Assembly: GCA_965198025.1 (NCBI GenBank) | Contig: OZ240237.1 | Location: 2,046,001 to 2,110,000, forward strand | Source: CAYWWM01 sp965198025 | Lineage (GTDB): Bacteria; Acidobacteriota; Terriglobia; 2-12-FULL-54-10 | DNA length: 64,000 nucleotides | Reading direction: 5' to 3' | In this document: positions 53,846 to 63,521 of the stretch, in pieces | How the letters are laid out: every line of letters starts with the position of its first letter | How positions within the stretch are numbered: position 1 is the stretch's first letter | Notes under the pieces: generated by a model | The model's database searches: none | Seen by the model: only the letters and a program-made list of their open reading frames with translations | Told to the model about the DNA's origin: nothing | Position numbers and translations under genes: made by a program

Positions 53846-55075
53846 CTACCGCTTCGCGGTGCTGCGCTGCCGTCCCATGCGCATGTTGCGCACCCGCAAC
53901 CCGTACAGCAGCAGCGCCACCACGGTGGTGTACTCCGGTTGACTAAATGTTTCCGGCAAGTCGAAGAAGTCCGGAGGAAAGTCGTCTTGCGCCAGAGCGT
54001 CGGAGGGTAAACCGATGCGCGCAGAGCTTGCAAAAGTCTGCTCCGCTAGATCGCAAATGCCTTGCAGCCGTGCGCCGCCTCCCGCCAGAACCACTCCTCC
54101 TCTCAGGCACGGATCCAGGCCGGCACGCCGCAAATCCTCGACGGCAAGCTCCAGAACTTCCTGCGCCCTCGGCAGAAGAATGTCGAGCAGCTCCTGCCGG
54201 CGAACCGTCCGGGACAACCGGCTGGCCAGTTCGGGAACTTCAAAGAGCACTCCGTCGTGGTCCCAGGAGGCGTACACAGACCCAAACATGGTCTTAATGG
54301 TCTCGGCCTCAGGCAGTGACGCGCGCAGGCCGATGGCAATGTCGTTGGTAAAGTGATCGCCACCTACCGGAATTCCGGAAGACATCCAGAGACTGCCTTG
54401 GAGGTACGCCGCGAGTTCCGTGCTTCCTCCTCCGAGCAGCACGACGATCGATCCCAACTCCCGTTCTTCCGGCGTCAACACGGCTTCGCCCACGGCCAGC
54501 GACTCCGCGACGACTGTTTCCACGACGATCTCCGCCCGGTTGACTGCGGTCACGACGCTCTGCGAAGACGCCACAGAACCCGTGACGAGGTGCACCTGAA
54601 CGCCGAGCGAACACGCCTGCATCCCGATGGGATTTCGTGCACCAGACTGGGCGTCCAAAGCAAACTCCTGCGGAAGGATATGCAGAATTTCGCGGCCATC
54701 CGGCAGCGGCAGCTCGCGCGCCGCCTCCATTACACGCCGGACATCGTCGCGAGTGACCTCGCGTGGCCGCGCCGAAAGGGTTAGAATCGCACGGCGGGCA
54801 ATGCCCTGGATATGCGGACCACCCAGGCCTACCACGGCCGCTTCCAGCGCGGCTCCGGTTTGCCTTTCCGCCTGCGCCACCGCCGTCCGCACCGAGTCCG
54901 CGACAGCATCCAGGTCAGCAATAGAGCCTTTCTGCCAGCCCTCGGATTCGGTTTCCCCCAACCCCGCAAACTGCAAGACAAGGTCTTCGCTCACCGGGAC
55001 CATCTCGGCGGCGAGGACGCGCGTCACGGCGCTCCCGAGATCGACTGCTACAAGGAAATCTCGTTCCTGACTCAT
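53846..55075 (-). CDS. ftsA: Cell division protein FtsA
   Basis: 409 residues from the ATG at 55075 (MSQERDFLVAVDLGSAVTR). Actin-like phosphate loops (V-D-L-G-S and L-L-G-G-G-S-T-E), the 1C domain near 85-165, and A-G-G-G-A-R-L-Q-G. The C-terminus ends basic (R-N-M-R-M-G-R-Q-R), consistent with the membrane-binding helix. It tethers FtsZ to the membrane. Confidence 0.95.
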   Translation of the reverse strand: MSQERDFLVAVDLGSAVTRVLAAEMVPVSEDLVLQFAGLGETESEGWQKGSIADLDAVADSVRTAVAQAERQTGAALEAAVVGLGGPHIQGIARRAILTLSARPREVTRDDVRRVMEAARELPLPDGREILHILPQEFALDAQSGARNPIGMQACSLGVQVHLVTGSVASSQSVVTAVNRAEIVVETVVAESLAVGEAVLTPEERELGSIVVLLGGGSTELAAYLQGSLWMSSGIPVGGDHFTNDIAIGLRASLPEAETIKTMFGSVYASWDHDGVLFEVPELASRLSRTVRRQELLDILLPRAQEVLELAVEDLRRAGLDPCLRGGVVLAGGGARLQGICDLAEQTFASSARIGLPSDALAQDDFPPDFFDLPETFSQPEYTTVVALLLYGLRVRNMRMGRQRSTAKR

Positions 55076-55106
55076 TCCTGTTTCAAGGGGACTGTTGTTC
55101 GGCGAT

Positions 55107-55958
55107 TCATGGGGAGGTTGCCCCGGAAGAGCGAGCCGGGGTCTGGGCATCGGAGTTGATGACCACCTGTCTCTCAAAGCGCAGGTCCACCGAGCGCACG
55201 TTGGCGAACTTCCGCTGCCACTGATCGATCTGGCTGGCGTAGAGCAAGTAGCGCGGGAGAAAGTCCTCCCGCCCCAAATGCAGCAAGACGGCGCCGGAAT
55301 CATCTACCACAATGACGCGGGCGTCCTGAGGATTGTTCAAGTCGACCTCGGAAATCTCGTCCCGCAGGTTCCCTTCTCCCCGATCGAGGTCGTTCATCAG
55401 TTCCATGAATAGTTCCATCCTGGCTCGCCGCTCCTCGAGTGACTGGTCTGCTGAAACTCCTTGAACAACCGGGAACTCGAACCTCGCCCCGGGAGGGAGG
55501 TCGAGGATGACGCCTTCGCCGTCAAGCAGAGCGACGCCGGCGGCGGTCCACAGAAAGGCAACCGGGGTCCTCTCCTCGATCATCACCTCGATCCGGTCCG
55601 GGAATACACGCGTGACGGCTGCCGACCGAACCCAGGGAATCCGCTCAATCGCCCGGCGGCGCTCCTCCAGCGGCACTCGCAGCAAGCTGCGCCCTCGGTC
55701 AAGCACGAACTGGTCCTCGACCTGGCTCCGCGCAGCATATTTCGCGCCATGCAAATCCACGGATGACAGAAAGAAGTGCGGGTTTTCAAGAACAACTCGG
55801 GTCACTACCCATGCCGCTCCGCCGAGGGCAACGAGTATCACAAGTCCCAGGGACATAGCGCCCCAGTTCCGCGAGCGGCCCGCCCCGGCCGGCCTGCGCA
55901 GAGAGCGCGTCGCCGAATCTTCCCAAAACGCCTGCAGATTTTCCCACCTTGTTGCCAT
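55107..55958 (-). CDS. ftsQ: Cell division protein FtsQ
   Basis: 283 residues from the ATG at 55958, with GGAAAGAG eight bases upstream; a TTG at 55979 is less likely. Short cytoplasmic head, one TM helix (about 35-58), a POTRA domain (about 62-132, F-F-L-S-S-V-D-L-H-G ... F-P-D-R-I-E-V-M-I-E-E-R-T-P-V-A) and the FtsQ beta domain. It bridges FtsB/FtsL with the early divisome. Confidence 0.92.
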   Translation of the reverse strand: MATRWENLQAFWEDSATRSLRRPAGAGRSRNWGAMSLGLVILVALGGAAWVVTRVVLENPHFFLSSVDLHGAKYAARSQVEDQFVLDRGRSLLRVPLEERRRAIERIPWVRSAAVTRVFPDRIEVMIEERTPVAFLWTAAGVALLDGEGVILDLPPGARFEFPVVQGVSADQSLEERRARMELFMELMNDLDRGEGNLRDEISEVDLNNPQDARVIVVDDSGAVLLHLGREDFLPRYLLYASQIDQWQRKFANVRSVDLRFERQVVINSDAQTPARSSGATSP

Positions 55959-55980
55959 CGGTCGCTCTTTCCGATCCAAC

Positions 55981-56889
55981 CTAATTCTTCCAGACGATCA
56001 CTTCTTCTTCCAACTCAACGCCATACCCGCGCAACACGCGCTCGCGAATCAGGTCCATCATACGGAAGAAATCCGAGGCCGTGGCTTCGTAACGGTTGAC
56101 CAAGAAGTTGGCGTGGCGCTCGCTTACCACGACGCCTCCCACGCGTGTGCCCTTTATTCCCAGCTCATCGATCATCTTGCCGGTCGAGAGACCCGGCGGA
56201 TTCTTGAAGATGCACCCGGCGCTCTTCTCCTTGAGCGGCTGCGACCCGCGCCGGCGCTGATTGAGCAGTTTCACATGATCGAGGATTTTCCGGAAAGGCC
56301 GCTCCTGCAACTTCATCGTCACATGCAGCATAATGTCGTCGGGCGCAAAGCTCGATTTGCGATAATGAAAACCAACCTCACCGGCAGCCAGTTCCTCACA
56401 CCGGGCCACCGAAGCGCGAAATACGGCGATCGAGCGCACGAGCGGCCCGATCTCGGTTCCGTACGCGCCGGCGTTCATACGCAGCGCGCCTCCCACCGAG
56501 CCCGGCACTCCCACCAGGCCTTCCATACCGCCGAAATTCCGCTTGGCGCACTCCATCACTGAGCGGCCCAGGTCGGCTGCGGCCGCGATGCGCACGGTGT
56601 CGCCGCAAAACTCGATTCCGTGCGAAGGACGAGCCAGACGCAGATAGACGCGGTGATGCGGTTCGTCGGTGGCGAGCACGTTGGTGCCGCCTCCGAGCAG
56701 TCCCCATGCGATGCTGCGCTCGCGCAGCCCCAGAACGACGGGTTCGAGCGCCTCCGGGCGCTCGATATCAATCAGGTCCGCCGGGCCGCCGACGCCGAGC
56801 GAGGTATGCTCACTCAAAAGCTCATCTGGACGGAACCGCGCGCCCCATCCTGCGAGCTGCGCTACGAATTGAGGATCCTGAAGAATCAT
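55981..56889 (-). CDS. murB: UDP-N-acetylenolpyruvoylglucosamine reductase
   Basis: 302 residues, type II-like length. FAD-binding L-G-G-G-T-N-V-L-A, V-P-G-S-V-G-G-A-L-R-M-N-A-G-A-Y and the K-S-A-G-C-I-F-K-N-P block. It reduces the MurA product to UDP-MurNAc. It sits between murC and ftsQ as usual. Confidence 0.95.
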   Translation of the reverse strand: MILQDPQFVAQLAGWGARFRPDELLSEHTSLGVGGPADLIDIERPEALEPVVLGLRERSIAWGLLGGGTNVLATDEPHHRVYLRLARPSHGIEFCGDTVRIAAAADLGRSVMECAKRNFGGMEGLVGVPGSVGGALRMNAGAYGTEIGPLVRSIAVFRASVARCEELAAGEVGFHYRKSSFAPDDIMLHVTMKLQERPFRKILDHVKLLNQRRRGSQPLKEKSAGCIFKNPPGLSTGKMIDELGIKGTRVGGVVVSERHANFLVNRYEATASDFFRMMDLIRERVLRGYGVELEEEVIVWKN

Positions 56890-56921
56890 GTCGAATAGAG
56901 GACCTCGAAGTCATCACCGAC

Positions 56922-58373
56922 TCACTTCCATGCTGCCTGCTCCCGGCCCCTGACTTCTAACTTCTGGCTCCTGCCCTTCAGCAATTCGAGCAACCGATCC
57001 CCCAATTGCCAAACGTTGCCCGCGCCGAGCGTTAATACCAGGTCTCCCGGCCGGATTATTTCGGCGAGGCTTTGCAAGAATTCTTCTGTCCCAGGCGCGC
57101 TCGGCTGATACTCGAAGTCTCTGCCCGTTACCGACCGCATCCTATCGACGAGAACTTGCGTCGAGATTCCCTCGATCGGTGGTTCCCCTGCGGGATAAAT
57201 ATCTAGGACGAACACCCGATCGGCATCCGCAAAGCAGGAGCCGAAGTCGTCGAGTAGAAGCGCCGTCCTCGTGTAACGGTGCGGCTGGAACACGGCCAGC
57301 ACGCGCTGGTAGCCGCAGTCGCGGGCGGCGGCAAGCGTGGCGCGAATCTCAGTCGGATGGTGCCCGTAATCGTCCACCACGGTGACGCCATCCACGACGC
57401 CGCGTGCCTCGAAGCGCCGTTCTACACCGCCGAAATCGGTCAGGGCGGCGCGGATGGTTTCGATCTCGATCTTCAGCTCCAGGCCGACAGCGATCGCGGC
57501 CATGGCGTTCCTGACATTGTGTCGCCCCGGAACCCGCAACGAAAACAAGCCGAGGTTCCGCTCTTTATGGCGCAATTGAAACCGCGAATGGAAATGCCCG
57601 CAGACAATCTGATCCGCGATCAGGTCCGGCTGTGGCCAGACTGCCGAATCCGCCCCCGCTTGCGTCCCGTACGTGACCACCCGCCGCCTGAGCAGCGGGA
57701 TGATCGATCGCACGTTCTCATCGTCGAGGCACACGATCGAAGCACCATAGAAGGGGACCTTGTTGGCGAACTCCGTGTAGGCACGGCGCAGCTCGTCGAG
57801 CGACCCGTAGCAGTCCAGGTGCTCACGGTCAATCGAAGTGACGACCGCGAGGATCGGCGCAAGGTGGAGGAACGACCGGTCGCTCTCGTCCGACTCCACT
57901 ACCATGAAATCGCCTTTTCCGAGCCGGGCGTTGGTTCCCAGACTGTTCAGCCGTCCGCCGACCACCATCGTTGGATCGAGGTTGGCGGCAGCGAGCACCG
58001 AAGCTGCCATCGAAGTCGTGGTTGTCTTTCCGTGGCTTCCGGCAACGGCGATGCCGAACTTGAGCCGCATTAGCTCCGCGAGCATTTCTCCGCGCGGAAT
58101 CACGGGAAGCTGCAGCCGGTTGGCTTCGACGACCTCCGGATTGTCAGGCCGAACGGCCGAGCTGGTGACGACAGCTTCCGCTCCATGCACATGCGCAGCG
58201 TCGTGCCCTTCCCAGACGCGCGCGCCGAGCCGCGCCAGCCGCTCCGTCACCTGTGTGAGCCGTGCGTCGGAGCCTGAGACTTCGTACCGGAGATTGAGCA
58301 GCACCTCGGCGATGCCGCTCATGCCGCTTCCTCCGATGCCCACGAAATGTACCCGCTTGGCCGGAAAAAACAT
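56922..58373 (-). CDS. murC: UDP-N-acetylmuramate--L-alanine ligase
   Basis: 483 residues: V-H-F-V-G-I-G-G-S-G-M-S-G-I-A-E-V-L at the N-terminus, P-loop G-S-H-G-K-T-T-T-T, and V-V-D-D-Y-G-H-H-P-T-E-I. It adds the first amino acid of the stem peptide. Confidence 0.96.
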   Translation of the reverse strand: MFFPAKRVHFVGIGGSGMSGIAEVLLNLRYEVSGSDARLTQVTERLARLGARVWEGHDAAHVHGAEAVVTSSAVRPDNPEVVEANRLQLPVIPRGEMLAELMRLKFGIAVAGSHGKTTTTSMAASVLAAANLDPTMVVGGRLNSLGTNARLGKGDFMVVESDESDRSFLHLAPILAVVTSIDREHLDCYGSLDELRRAYTEFANKVPFYGASIVCLDDENVRSIIPLLRRRVVTYGTQAGADSAVWPQPDLIADQIVCGHFHSRFQLRHKERNLGLFSLRVPGRHNVRNAMAAIAVGLELKIEIETIRAALTDFGGVERRFEARGVVDGVTVVDDYGHHPTEIRATLAAARDCGYQRVLAVFQPHRYTRTALLLDDFGSCFADADRVFVLDIYPAGEPPIEGISTQVLVDRMRSVTGRDFEYQPSAPGTEEFLQSLAEIIRPGDLVLTLGAGNVWQLGDRLLELLKGRSQKLEVRGREQAAWK

Positions 58374-58388
58374 AGCTTCTTCCCAAGA

Positions 58389-59573
58389 TCACTCTCTGCG
58401 AGCCAATGGCTCGACTTCATCCACAATCCGAGCAGCAGCATTGGGATGACTGGCGCGCCGCATGGCCGCTTCCATTCGTTCGAGGGTCGCCGGATCTAGC
58501 AGCAGATCCCGGATCGCCGTTGCAAGCCCTGCACCGTTCAACTCGTGGTCGAGGATCATACGCGCCGCGCCGCGCGCCGCCAGTGATTCAGCGTTGCGCA
58601 GCTGATGCCGGTTCGCCGCCGCGGGATACGGAACCAGAATCGCCGCGCGGCCCGACGCCGCGAGTTCGGCCACCGTGCTCGCGCCGGCCCGGCAGATTAC
58701 CAGGTCTGCGCCGGCGAATGCCTCTGGCATCGCATCCATGTAGGGAACCACTTCCGCCTGCACCGTGTGCTGCGCGTATTCGTCCCTGATCGCATTATAT
58801 TCGCTTTCCCCGGTCTGATGCAGAATCCGGAGGCTTTCTCCGAATTGATCCAATTCGGGCAACGCGTCGACGACGGCCCGGTTGATGGAGCGCGCGCCCT
58901 GGCTGCCTCCAAACACCAGAACGGTGAACGGAGGTTGGTGCGTTTTGGGGCGAATGCGAAAAAACTCCTCGCGCACCGGAATGCCGACTTCCGTCACCTT
59001 GTTGGGGTGAAAATACGCCGCGGCTTGGGGAAACCCGATCAAGGCGAGTGACACGTAGGGTGCCACCCAGCGGTTCGTCAGGCCAGGATGGGCGTTCGGT
59101 TCGAGCACGGCCAGCGGAATTCCGGACCAGGCCGCCATGAGCATCACCGGTCCTGCAGCGTAACCGCCCACTCCCAGAACTACCTGCGGCTGGAACCGTT
59201 CCAGCATGCGACCGGCCTGCCATAAAGCGCGCGGCAGCTCGAGTAGCGTCTTGACGCGCGTGGCAACGCTCTGACCTTGCAACAGACCGACTCGCAATAG
59301 CTCCAAAGAAAACCCCGCCGCAGGGACCAAGCGGTATTCGACACCGCGTGGTGTGCCGGCGAAGACGACCTCAGCTTCGGGGTGGCGACGGCGGAATTCC
59401 CGGGCAATGACCAGAGCCGGGATCACGTGCCCTCCGGTTCCTCCGGCCGCAATCAGGAGCCGCAACGGCCGGCTCGTGTCGAGTGACAAGTGACGAGCAG
59501 AACGCCGATTCGATGGCGTTTCGAGTGACGAGCCGGAAGCCGTGTCAACCGTGCTGCTATTGTCCCTTGACAC
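58389..59573 (-). CDS. murG: Undecaprenyl-PP-MurNAc-pentapeptide GlcNAc transferase
   Basis: 394 residues from a GTG at 59573. The conserved domain opens at about residue 37 (L-L-I-A-A-G-G-T-G-G-H-V-I-P-A), so a TTG at 59489 is a credible alternative. V-V-G-V-G-G-Y-A-A-G-P and F-G-G-S-Q-G-A-R are the glycine-rich loops. It makes lipid II from lipid I on the inner leaflet. Confidence 0.95.
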   Translation of the reverse strand: MSRDNSSTVDTASGSSLETPSNRRSARHLSLDTSRPLRLLIAAGGTGGHVIPALVIAREFRRRHPEAEVVFAGTPRGVEYRLVPAAGFSLELLRVGLLQGQSVATRVKTLLELPRALWQAGRMLERFQPQVVLGVGGYAAGPVMLMAAWSGIPLAVLEPNAHPGLTNRWVAPYVSLALIGFPQAAAYFHPNKVTEVGIPVREEFFRIRPKTHQPPFTVLVFGGSQGARSINRAVVDALPELDQFGESLRILHQTGESEYNAIRDEYAQHTVQAEVVPYMDAMPEAFAGADLVICRAGASTVAELAASGRAAILVPYPAAANRHQLRNAESLAARGAARMILDHELNGAGLATAIRDLLLDPATLERMEAAMRRASHPNAAARIVDEVEPLARRE

Positions 59574-59595
59574 TGGTCACACGCTACCGCCTTTC

Positions 59596-60726
59596 TCACT
59601 CAACATGACCTCCGACCGACTGAATACGCTTCCCCCACGCCGCATGGCGACTGATGTTGAGCAAGATTCCGGTCGCAGCCAGAGAAAGAACCATCGAGGT
59701 GCCGCCGTAACTCAGGAACGGCAGAGGAATTCCCTTGGGGGGTACCAGACCCAGCACTACGCTCATGTTGATCAACGTCTGGCAGATTATCGTAAGCGTC
59801 AGCCCGGCGGCGAGATAGCGTCCGAACTCGTCGGGGGCGTAAAGGCTCGCGAGCCACCCCCGCCAGAAGTAGATTCCAAAGAGGACCAGGACCAGCATCG
59901 CCCCCCACAAGCCGAGTTCCTCCGACGTCACCGCAAAGATAAAGTCGGTATACGGAGCGGGCAGGAAAAACAGTTTCTGCTTGCCGTTCATCAACCCCAG
60001 CCCTGGGACTCCTCCTGTACCCACGGCGATCATCGACTGGATGATCTGGAAGCCGCTCCCTAACGGGTCGGCGTACGGATCGAGAAACGCCAGCACCCGG
60101 TTGCGGCGGTACGGAACACGCAGAACCAGGATGTAGAACGTGGGCAAGCTCAATAAGAACAGATAGCCGAAATACCGCAAGTGCAATCCGGCGAGATAGA
60201 ACATGCCCGCGGCGACCAGCGCAATGGCGACGGGCGTTCCGAGGTCGGGTTCCTTCAGAATGAGGCCCAGGACCACGCCCATCAGCAGCAATGCGGGCAG
60301 CGCAGTCTTCAGCAGGTGATTGACCCCCTTGCTGTTCTTTTCCAGCCAGTACGCCAGGAAAATAACTAATATCAGCTTGGCAAACTCCGAAGGCTGGAAC
60401 GACAACGAACCCCAGCGCAGCCAGCGATGCGTTTGCTGGTGTGGTGCGGAGAGCAGCGCCGCAACGAGCAACGCGACAGCCAGAAAGATGCCCGGGAACA
60501 CGATCGCCGGATGGCGCCACAGGTGATAGTCCAACCGCATGAGCACCAGTAGCGCGCCTCCTCCCAGAACGGCTCCGGCACACTGCCGCCAGAACAGCGC
60601 CGCGGAGTTGCCGTAACTGTCTGCGGCAACCGCAGCAGAGCTGCTGTACACCATCAGCAGCCCCAGGAAAACCAAGGAGCCCGTCGCCGAGAGGAGAATG
60701 GGGTCCGAGGCAATTCGTCTGGTCAC
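59596..60726 (-). CDS. ftsW: Septal peptidoglycan polymerase FtsW
   Basis: 376 residues, about ten membrane helices, SEDS family. L-R-W-G-S-L-S-F-Q-P-S-E-F-A-K and the C-terminal P-P-K-G-I-P-L-P-F-L-S-Y-G-G-T-S-M are the family marks. It polymerises lipid II at the septum with its class B PBP partner. In this position murD would normally precede it. Confidence 0.95.
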   Translation of the reverse strand: MTRRIASDPILLSATGSLVFLGLLMVYSSSAAVAADSYGNSAALFWRQCAGAVLGGGALLVLMRLDYHLWRHPAIVFPGIFLAVALLVAALLSAPHQQTHRWLRWGSLSFQPSEFAKLILVIFLAYWLEKNSKGVNHLLKTALPALLLMGVVLGLILKEPDLGTPVAIALVAAGMFYLAGLHLRYFGYLFLLSLPTFYILVLRVPYRRNRVLAFLDPYADPLGSGFQIIQSMIAVGTGGVPGLGLMNGKQKLFFLPAPYTDFIFAVTSEELGLWGAMLVLVLFGIYFWRGWLASLYAPDEFGRYLAAGLTLTIICQTLINMSVVLGLVPPKGIPLPFLSYGGTSMVLSLAATGILLNISRHAAWGKRIQSVGGHVE

Positions 60727-60824
60727 CGAACCTCCACAAACCGCAACGGGCCACCTGGACAGCTAACGCACATCAGAGCTCGCTTCTCTTTTCATTGTTT
60801 TCTCCCGCTCGTCACTTCTCACCG

Positions 60825-61958
60825 TCACCGCAGCTTGAGCGTCGAAAGCGAAAACAGCGCCAGGATGACCGAGGCAATCCAAAATCGGATAATGACCTTC
60901 GACTCGCTCCATCCTTTCATTTCAAAGTGATGGTGCAATGGGGCCATGCGGAAAATTCGCTTCCCATACAACTGGAACGAGGCGACCTGCAGGATGACGG
61001 AAACGGCCTCAGCCACAAAGACGCCCCCAATCAGCAGCAGGAGAATTTCCTGCTTGACCACAACGGCCACGGTACCGATGGCCCCGCCCAGAGCGAGCGA
61101 TCCGACGTCGCCCATAAAAATCTCCGCCGGATGCGCGTTGTACCAGAGAAATCCCAGACAAGCTCCCACCATCGCGCCGCAAAAGACGGTCACTTCGGCC
61201 ACCTGCGGGAGATACTGTAGTTCGAGGTACCGCGCAAAAACAGAGTGACCCGTAACGTAGGTCAGCACCGTCAGCGCACCGGCCGCCACAATTGTGCATC
61301 CCACAGCCAGGCCGTCCAGGCCGTCCGTCAGGTTTACGGCATTGCTCGAACCTACGATTACCAACACCACAAACAACAGGAAAAAGGCAAATGCGAAGGG
61401 ATAGGTGATGGCACTCCCCATCAGGGGGTGGATCAGCAGGTCTGGTGTGAAGGTCTTGAAAAACGGGACGATCAGATTGGTAGAATACGCGCCGTACGCC
61501 GTCAGCAGCAGCAAAGTGACCCCGACCACGAAACCGACCAGAATCTGAAAATAGAGCTTCGTTCGTGCAGCGAGCCCCCGGTTGTTGCGGCTTTTAATCT
61601 TGAAATAGTCATCCATGAAACCGATCAGACCGAAACTGACCGTCGATAGCAGGACAAGCCACACCAGAGCGTTGTTCAGATCCGCCCACAAAAGCGTAGG
61701 AATCACGATCGCAGCGTTGATGAGCAGGCCTCCCATCGTAGGCGTGCCCGCCTTGGCCTGGTGCGAGGCCGGCCCTTCCTCCCGAACGTATTGGGCGATC
61801 TGAAACTCCTTCAGTTTCGGAATCAGCCACCTGCCCAGCAGCAGGCAAATCACCAGAGCTGTAATAGTGGCGAACGCAGTCCGAAACGTCAGGTAGCGGA
61901 AGACCCGGAAGGGGCTGAAATATGGAAACAATCCCTCAAAAAGCAAATAGTACAGCAC
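60825..61958 (-). CDS. mraY: Phospho-N-acetylmuramoyl-pentapeptide transferase
   Basis: 377 residues, GTG start, about ten helices. The cytoplasmic loops G-T-P-T-M-G-G-L, F-M-D-D-Y, N-L-T-D-G-L-D-G-L-A-V-G and P-L-H-H-H-F-E are intact. It transfers phospho-MurNAc-pentapeptide to undecaprenyl phosphate (lipid I). Confidence 0.96.
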   Translation of the reverse strand: MLYYLLFEGLFPYFSPFRVFRYLTFRTAFATITALVICLLLGRWLIPKLKEFQIAQYVREEGPASHQAKAGTPTMGGLLINAAIVIPTLLWADLNNALVWLVLLSTVSFGLIGFMDDYFKIKSRNNRGLAARTKLYFQILVGFVVGVTLLLLTAYGAYSTNLIVPFFKTFTPDLLIHPLMGSAITYPFAFAFFLLFVVLVIVGSSNAVNLTDGLDGLAVGCTIVAAGALTVLTYVTGHSVFARYLELQYLPQVAEVTVFCGAMVGACLGFLWYNAHPAEIFMGDVGSLALGGAIGTVAVVVKQEILLLLIGGVFVAEAVSVILQVASFQLYGKRIFRMAPLHHHFEMKGWSESKVIIRFWIASVILALFSLSTLKLR

Positions 61959-62006
61959 AGGTTATAACCTTATATAGATCAATAACATCGCCAAGCTCTG
62001 CTTTAT

Positions 62007-63521
62007 CTACCTATAGGCACCTAAAGCAGATTTGTCCCCTCTTTTGCTCCCTATTTCGTGGGTTCCATCGATGCCAGCGCGGAGGGCAGCCAGTCGCTCA
62101 AAGGCTGATTCCAGATGAACAGCACGGGATGCTTTCAGAAGAACCACATCCCCCTCCCGTAGTTGGTTGCGAAGCCAATCACCTGCCTGTTCCGGCTCCG
62201 CCATGCAGATGCACCGTTCGGTGGGAAATCCGTGGGAAAGTGCCCCTTCCGCGATGGCTTTGGCTTCCTCGCCCACCGTCACCAGCCAATGAAACCCGAG
62301 ATCGGCTACGCGCGCTCCGCACTGAGCATGCAAGGTCTCGGTAGCCGGTCCCAACTCCAGCATGCCGCCGAGCACGGCGATCCGCCTGCGGGCAGGAAGC
62401 GATTGGACGGCAGCCAGCATCGCCTCCAGGGCCGTGGGGTTGGAGTTGTAACAATCGTTTATCACGAATGCTCCGTTTGAGAGCATTGCCGCTTCGCCTC
62501 GCATTACGCCGGGATGCAGTCGCGAGACAGCCTCCCGAAGTTCTGCAGGTGCGATTCCGAACAGATACCCAGTGGCCAAGGCTGCCAATGCGTTGAGCAC
62601 GTTGTGCCGACCCAAGAGTGGCAAGAGGAACCGGACAGGGAAATCTGAGGGATCAGCCCCCTTGCAGCCGGGAGGTGTACGGACAGCTGCGAACGCTTGC
62701 GCAGGGGGCGATGCAAGCGCGAAGGTCCATCCTGCGCGGCCGATTGGTGAAGGGTTTTCCGTGCGAAAGCCGGCTGCTTGGGACGTCCCGAACAAGAGCG
62801 CGCGGCCGGGCATCTGTTCCCCGAACCGTGCAACCCGAGGATCGTCCGCATTGAGTAGAGCCCAAGCGCGTTCCCCGAGAGCTTCGATCAGTTCATACTT
62901 CGCACTACCTATCGCGTCGACGTCCGGAAAGAATTCAAGATGGACCGGGCCGACATTGGTTACCACACCGAGATCGGGCGCGGCCAAGGACGCGAGCAAT
63001 CGAATCTCCCCCGGACCCGACATGGCAATCTCAAACACGCCGACCTCGATCTCCGGCTCAAGACGCAGCAGCGAGAGCGGAAGGCCAAACTGATTGTTCA
63101 GATTGCCACGGTTTTCGAGTACCCGGTATCGAGTCTGGAGCAAAGCGGCGATCATCTGCTTCGTGGTTGTCTTCCCCATGCTTCCGGTCACCGCGACCAG
63201 AGGTCCTCCCCAGCGACGGCGCGCCTGGGCGGCGAGCTGTTGCAGAGCTTCCAGCGTGTCGGGCACTCTGAGCAGCTTCGGACGCACCGACGCCGGAAAT
63301 TCGTTGCTCCTCTCCGCAGCCACAACACCCGCAACAGCTCCGGCCTCGAGCGCCTTGGTGACGTAATCGTGGCCATCCAGCTGCTGCCCTTGGACGGCGA
63401 AAAAGAGCTCCCCGGGTCGGACTGTGCGCGAGTCGATGGAATAGCCAGCGATGCGGACGCTATCCGGAAGCGGCGGCTCGCAGTGCAGAATCTCGGCGAG
63501 TTCGGCGAGCGTAAAGGTCAT
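62007..63521 (-). CDS. murF: UDP-MurNAc-tripeptide--D-alanyl-D-alanine ligase
   Basis: 504 residues, slightly long for MurF (about 450). P-loop T-G-S-M-G-K-T-T-T-K, then N-N-Q-F-G-L-P-L-S-L-L and V-I-N-D-C-Y-N-S-N-P-T-A. It completes the stem pentapeptide. Its ATG overlaps the murE stop. Confidence 0.95.
   Translation of the reverse strand: MTFTLAELAEILHCEPPLPDSVRIAGYSIDSRTVRPGELFFAVQGQQLDGHDYVTKALEAGAVAGVVAAERSNEFPASVRPKLLRVPDTLEALQQLAAQARRRWGGPLVAVTGSMGKTTTKQMIAALLQTRYRVLENRGNLNNQFGLPLSLLRLEPEIEVGVFEIAMSGPGEIRLLASLAAPDLGVVTNVGPVHLEFFPDVDAIGSAKYELIEALGERAWALLNADDPRVARFGEQMPGRALLFGTSQAAGFRTENPSPIGRAGWTFALASPPAQAFAAVRTPPGCKGADPSDFPVRFLLPLLGRHNVLNALAALATGYLFGIAPAELREAVSRLHPGVMRGEAAMLSNGAFVINDCYNSNPTALEAMLAAVQSLPARRRIAVLGGMLELGPATETLHAQCGARVADLGFHWLVTVGEEAKAIAEGALSHGFPTERCICMAEPEQAGDWLRNQLREGDVVLLKASRAVHLESAFERLAALRAGIDGTHEIGSKRGDKSALGAYR

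Noticed and set aside
52684..53946. 420-codon plus-strand frame opposite ftsZ
   Set aside because: Antisense shadow of ftsZ with low-complexity D, H, R and V composition.
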